A stretch of DNA of 14,171 nt from Gammaproteobacteria bacterium. Lineage in GTDB: Bacteria; Pseudomonadota; Gammaproteobacteria; Pseudomonadales; Pseudohongiellaceae. The stretch is from contig PWQG01000192.1 in NCBI GenBank assembly GCA_003556835.1, forward strand, positions 1 through 14,171, read 5' to 3'. The notes under the pieces were generated by a model. That model did not search any database, was not told the origin of the DNA, and was given only the letters and a program-made list of their open reading frames with translations. Each line of letters opens with the position of its first letter. Within the stretch, counting starts at the first letter, position 1. This document shows, piece after piece, positions 14,170 to 14,171 of the stretch. Both the position numbers and the translations under genes were made by a program.

Positions 14170-14171
14170 CA

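Overview
The window comes from the chromosome of a gammaproteobacterium with moderately high GC content. The gene order cbrA-cbrB-(sRNA gap)-pcnB-...-pan genes-acs on the minus strand is the arrangement known from Pseudomonas. However, folK is missing beside pcnB, a deoxynucleoside kinase sits in its place, panB precedes panC, and a thiolase follows acs. The left side (moeA, a lipoprotein, a Blh-type protein, a SulP transporter) is also not the Pseudomonas arrangement. I therefore read it as a gammaproteobacterium outside Pseudomonas; the genus cannot be fixed from this window.

Left part, plus strand (1-3938): the 3' end of moeA (molybdenum cofactor synthesis); a TPR-like lipoprotein of unknown role; a 350-base gap with hairpins and a strong intrinsic terminator that may mark a small RNA; a Blh/DUF442-type phosphatase-fold protein; and a SulP-family anion transporter with a STAS domain. 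The SulP gene meets the minus-strand genes with no gap: the two stop codons share the palindrome TGATCA.

Right part, minus strand, read from 14171 down to 3939: a CbrA-type sensor kinase (its 5' part lies outside the window), the sigma-54-dependent response regulator CbrB, a 517-base gap, then pcnB, a deoxynucleoside kinase, panB, panC, acs and an acetyl-CoA acetyltransferase. The last six genes overlap or nearly abut and look like one operon that joins RNA polyadenylation, nucleotide salvage, pantothenate (CoA precursor) synthesis, acetate activation and acetoacetyl-CoA chemistry.

The most interesting part is the cbrB-pcnB gap. On the minus strand it holds an almost perfect sigma-54 promoter (TGGCACG-N4-GTGCT, exact GG-N10-GC spacing). 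About 75-125 bases upstream of it is an inverted repeat, AGTGTTAC-N35-GTAACACT, a fitting enhancer for CbrB. The predicted start is followed by an A-rich, non-coding transcript of about 240 nt with five blocks of AAnAAnAA/ARN repeats. Position, orientation, promoter type and sequence style all match CrcZ, the Pseudomonas RNA that titrates Hfq/Crc to relieve carbon catabolite repression. The natural reading is a CbrAB-to-CrcZ-like carbon control switch in this organism.
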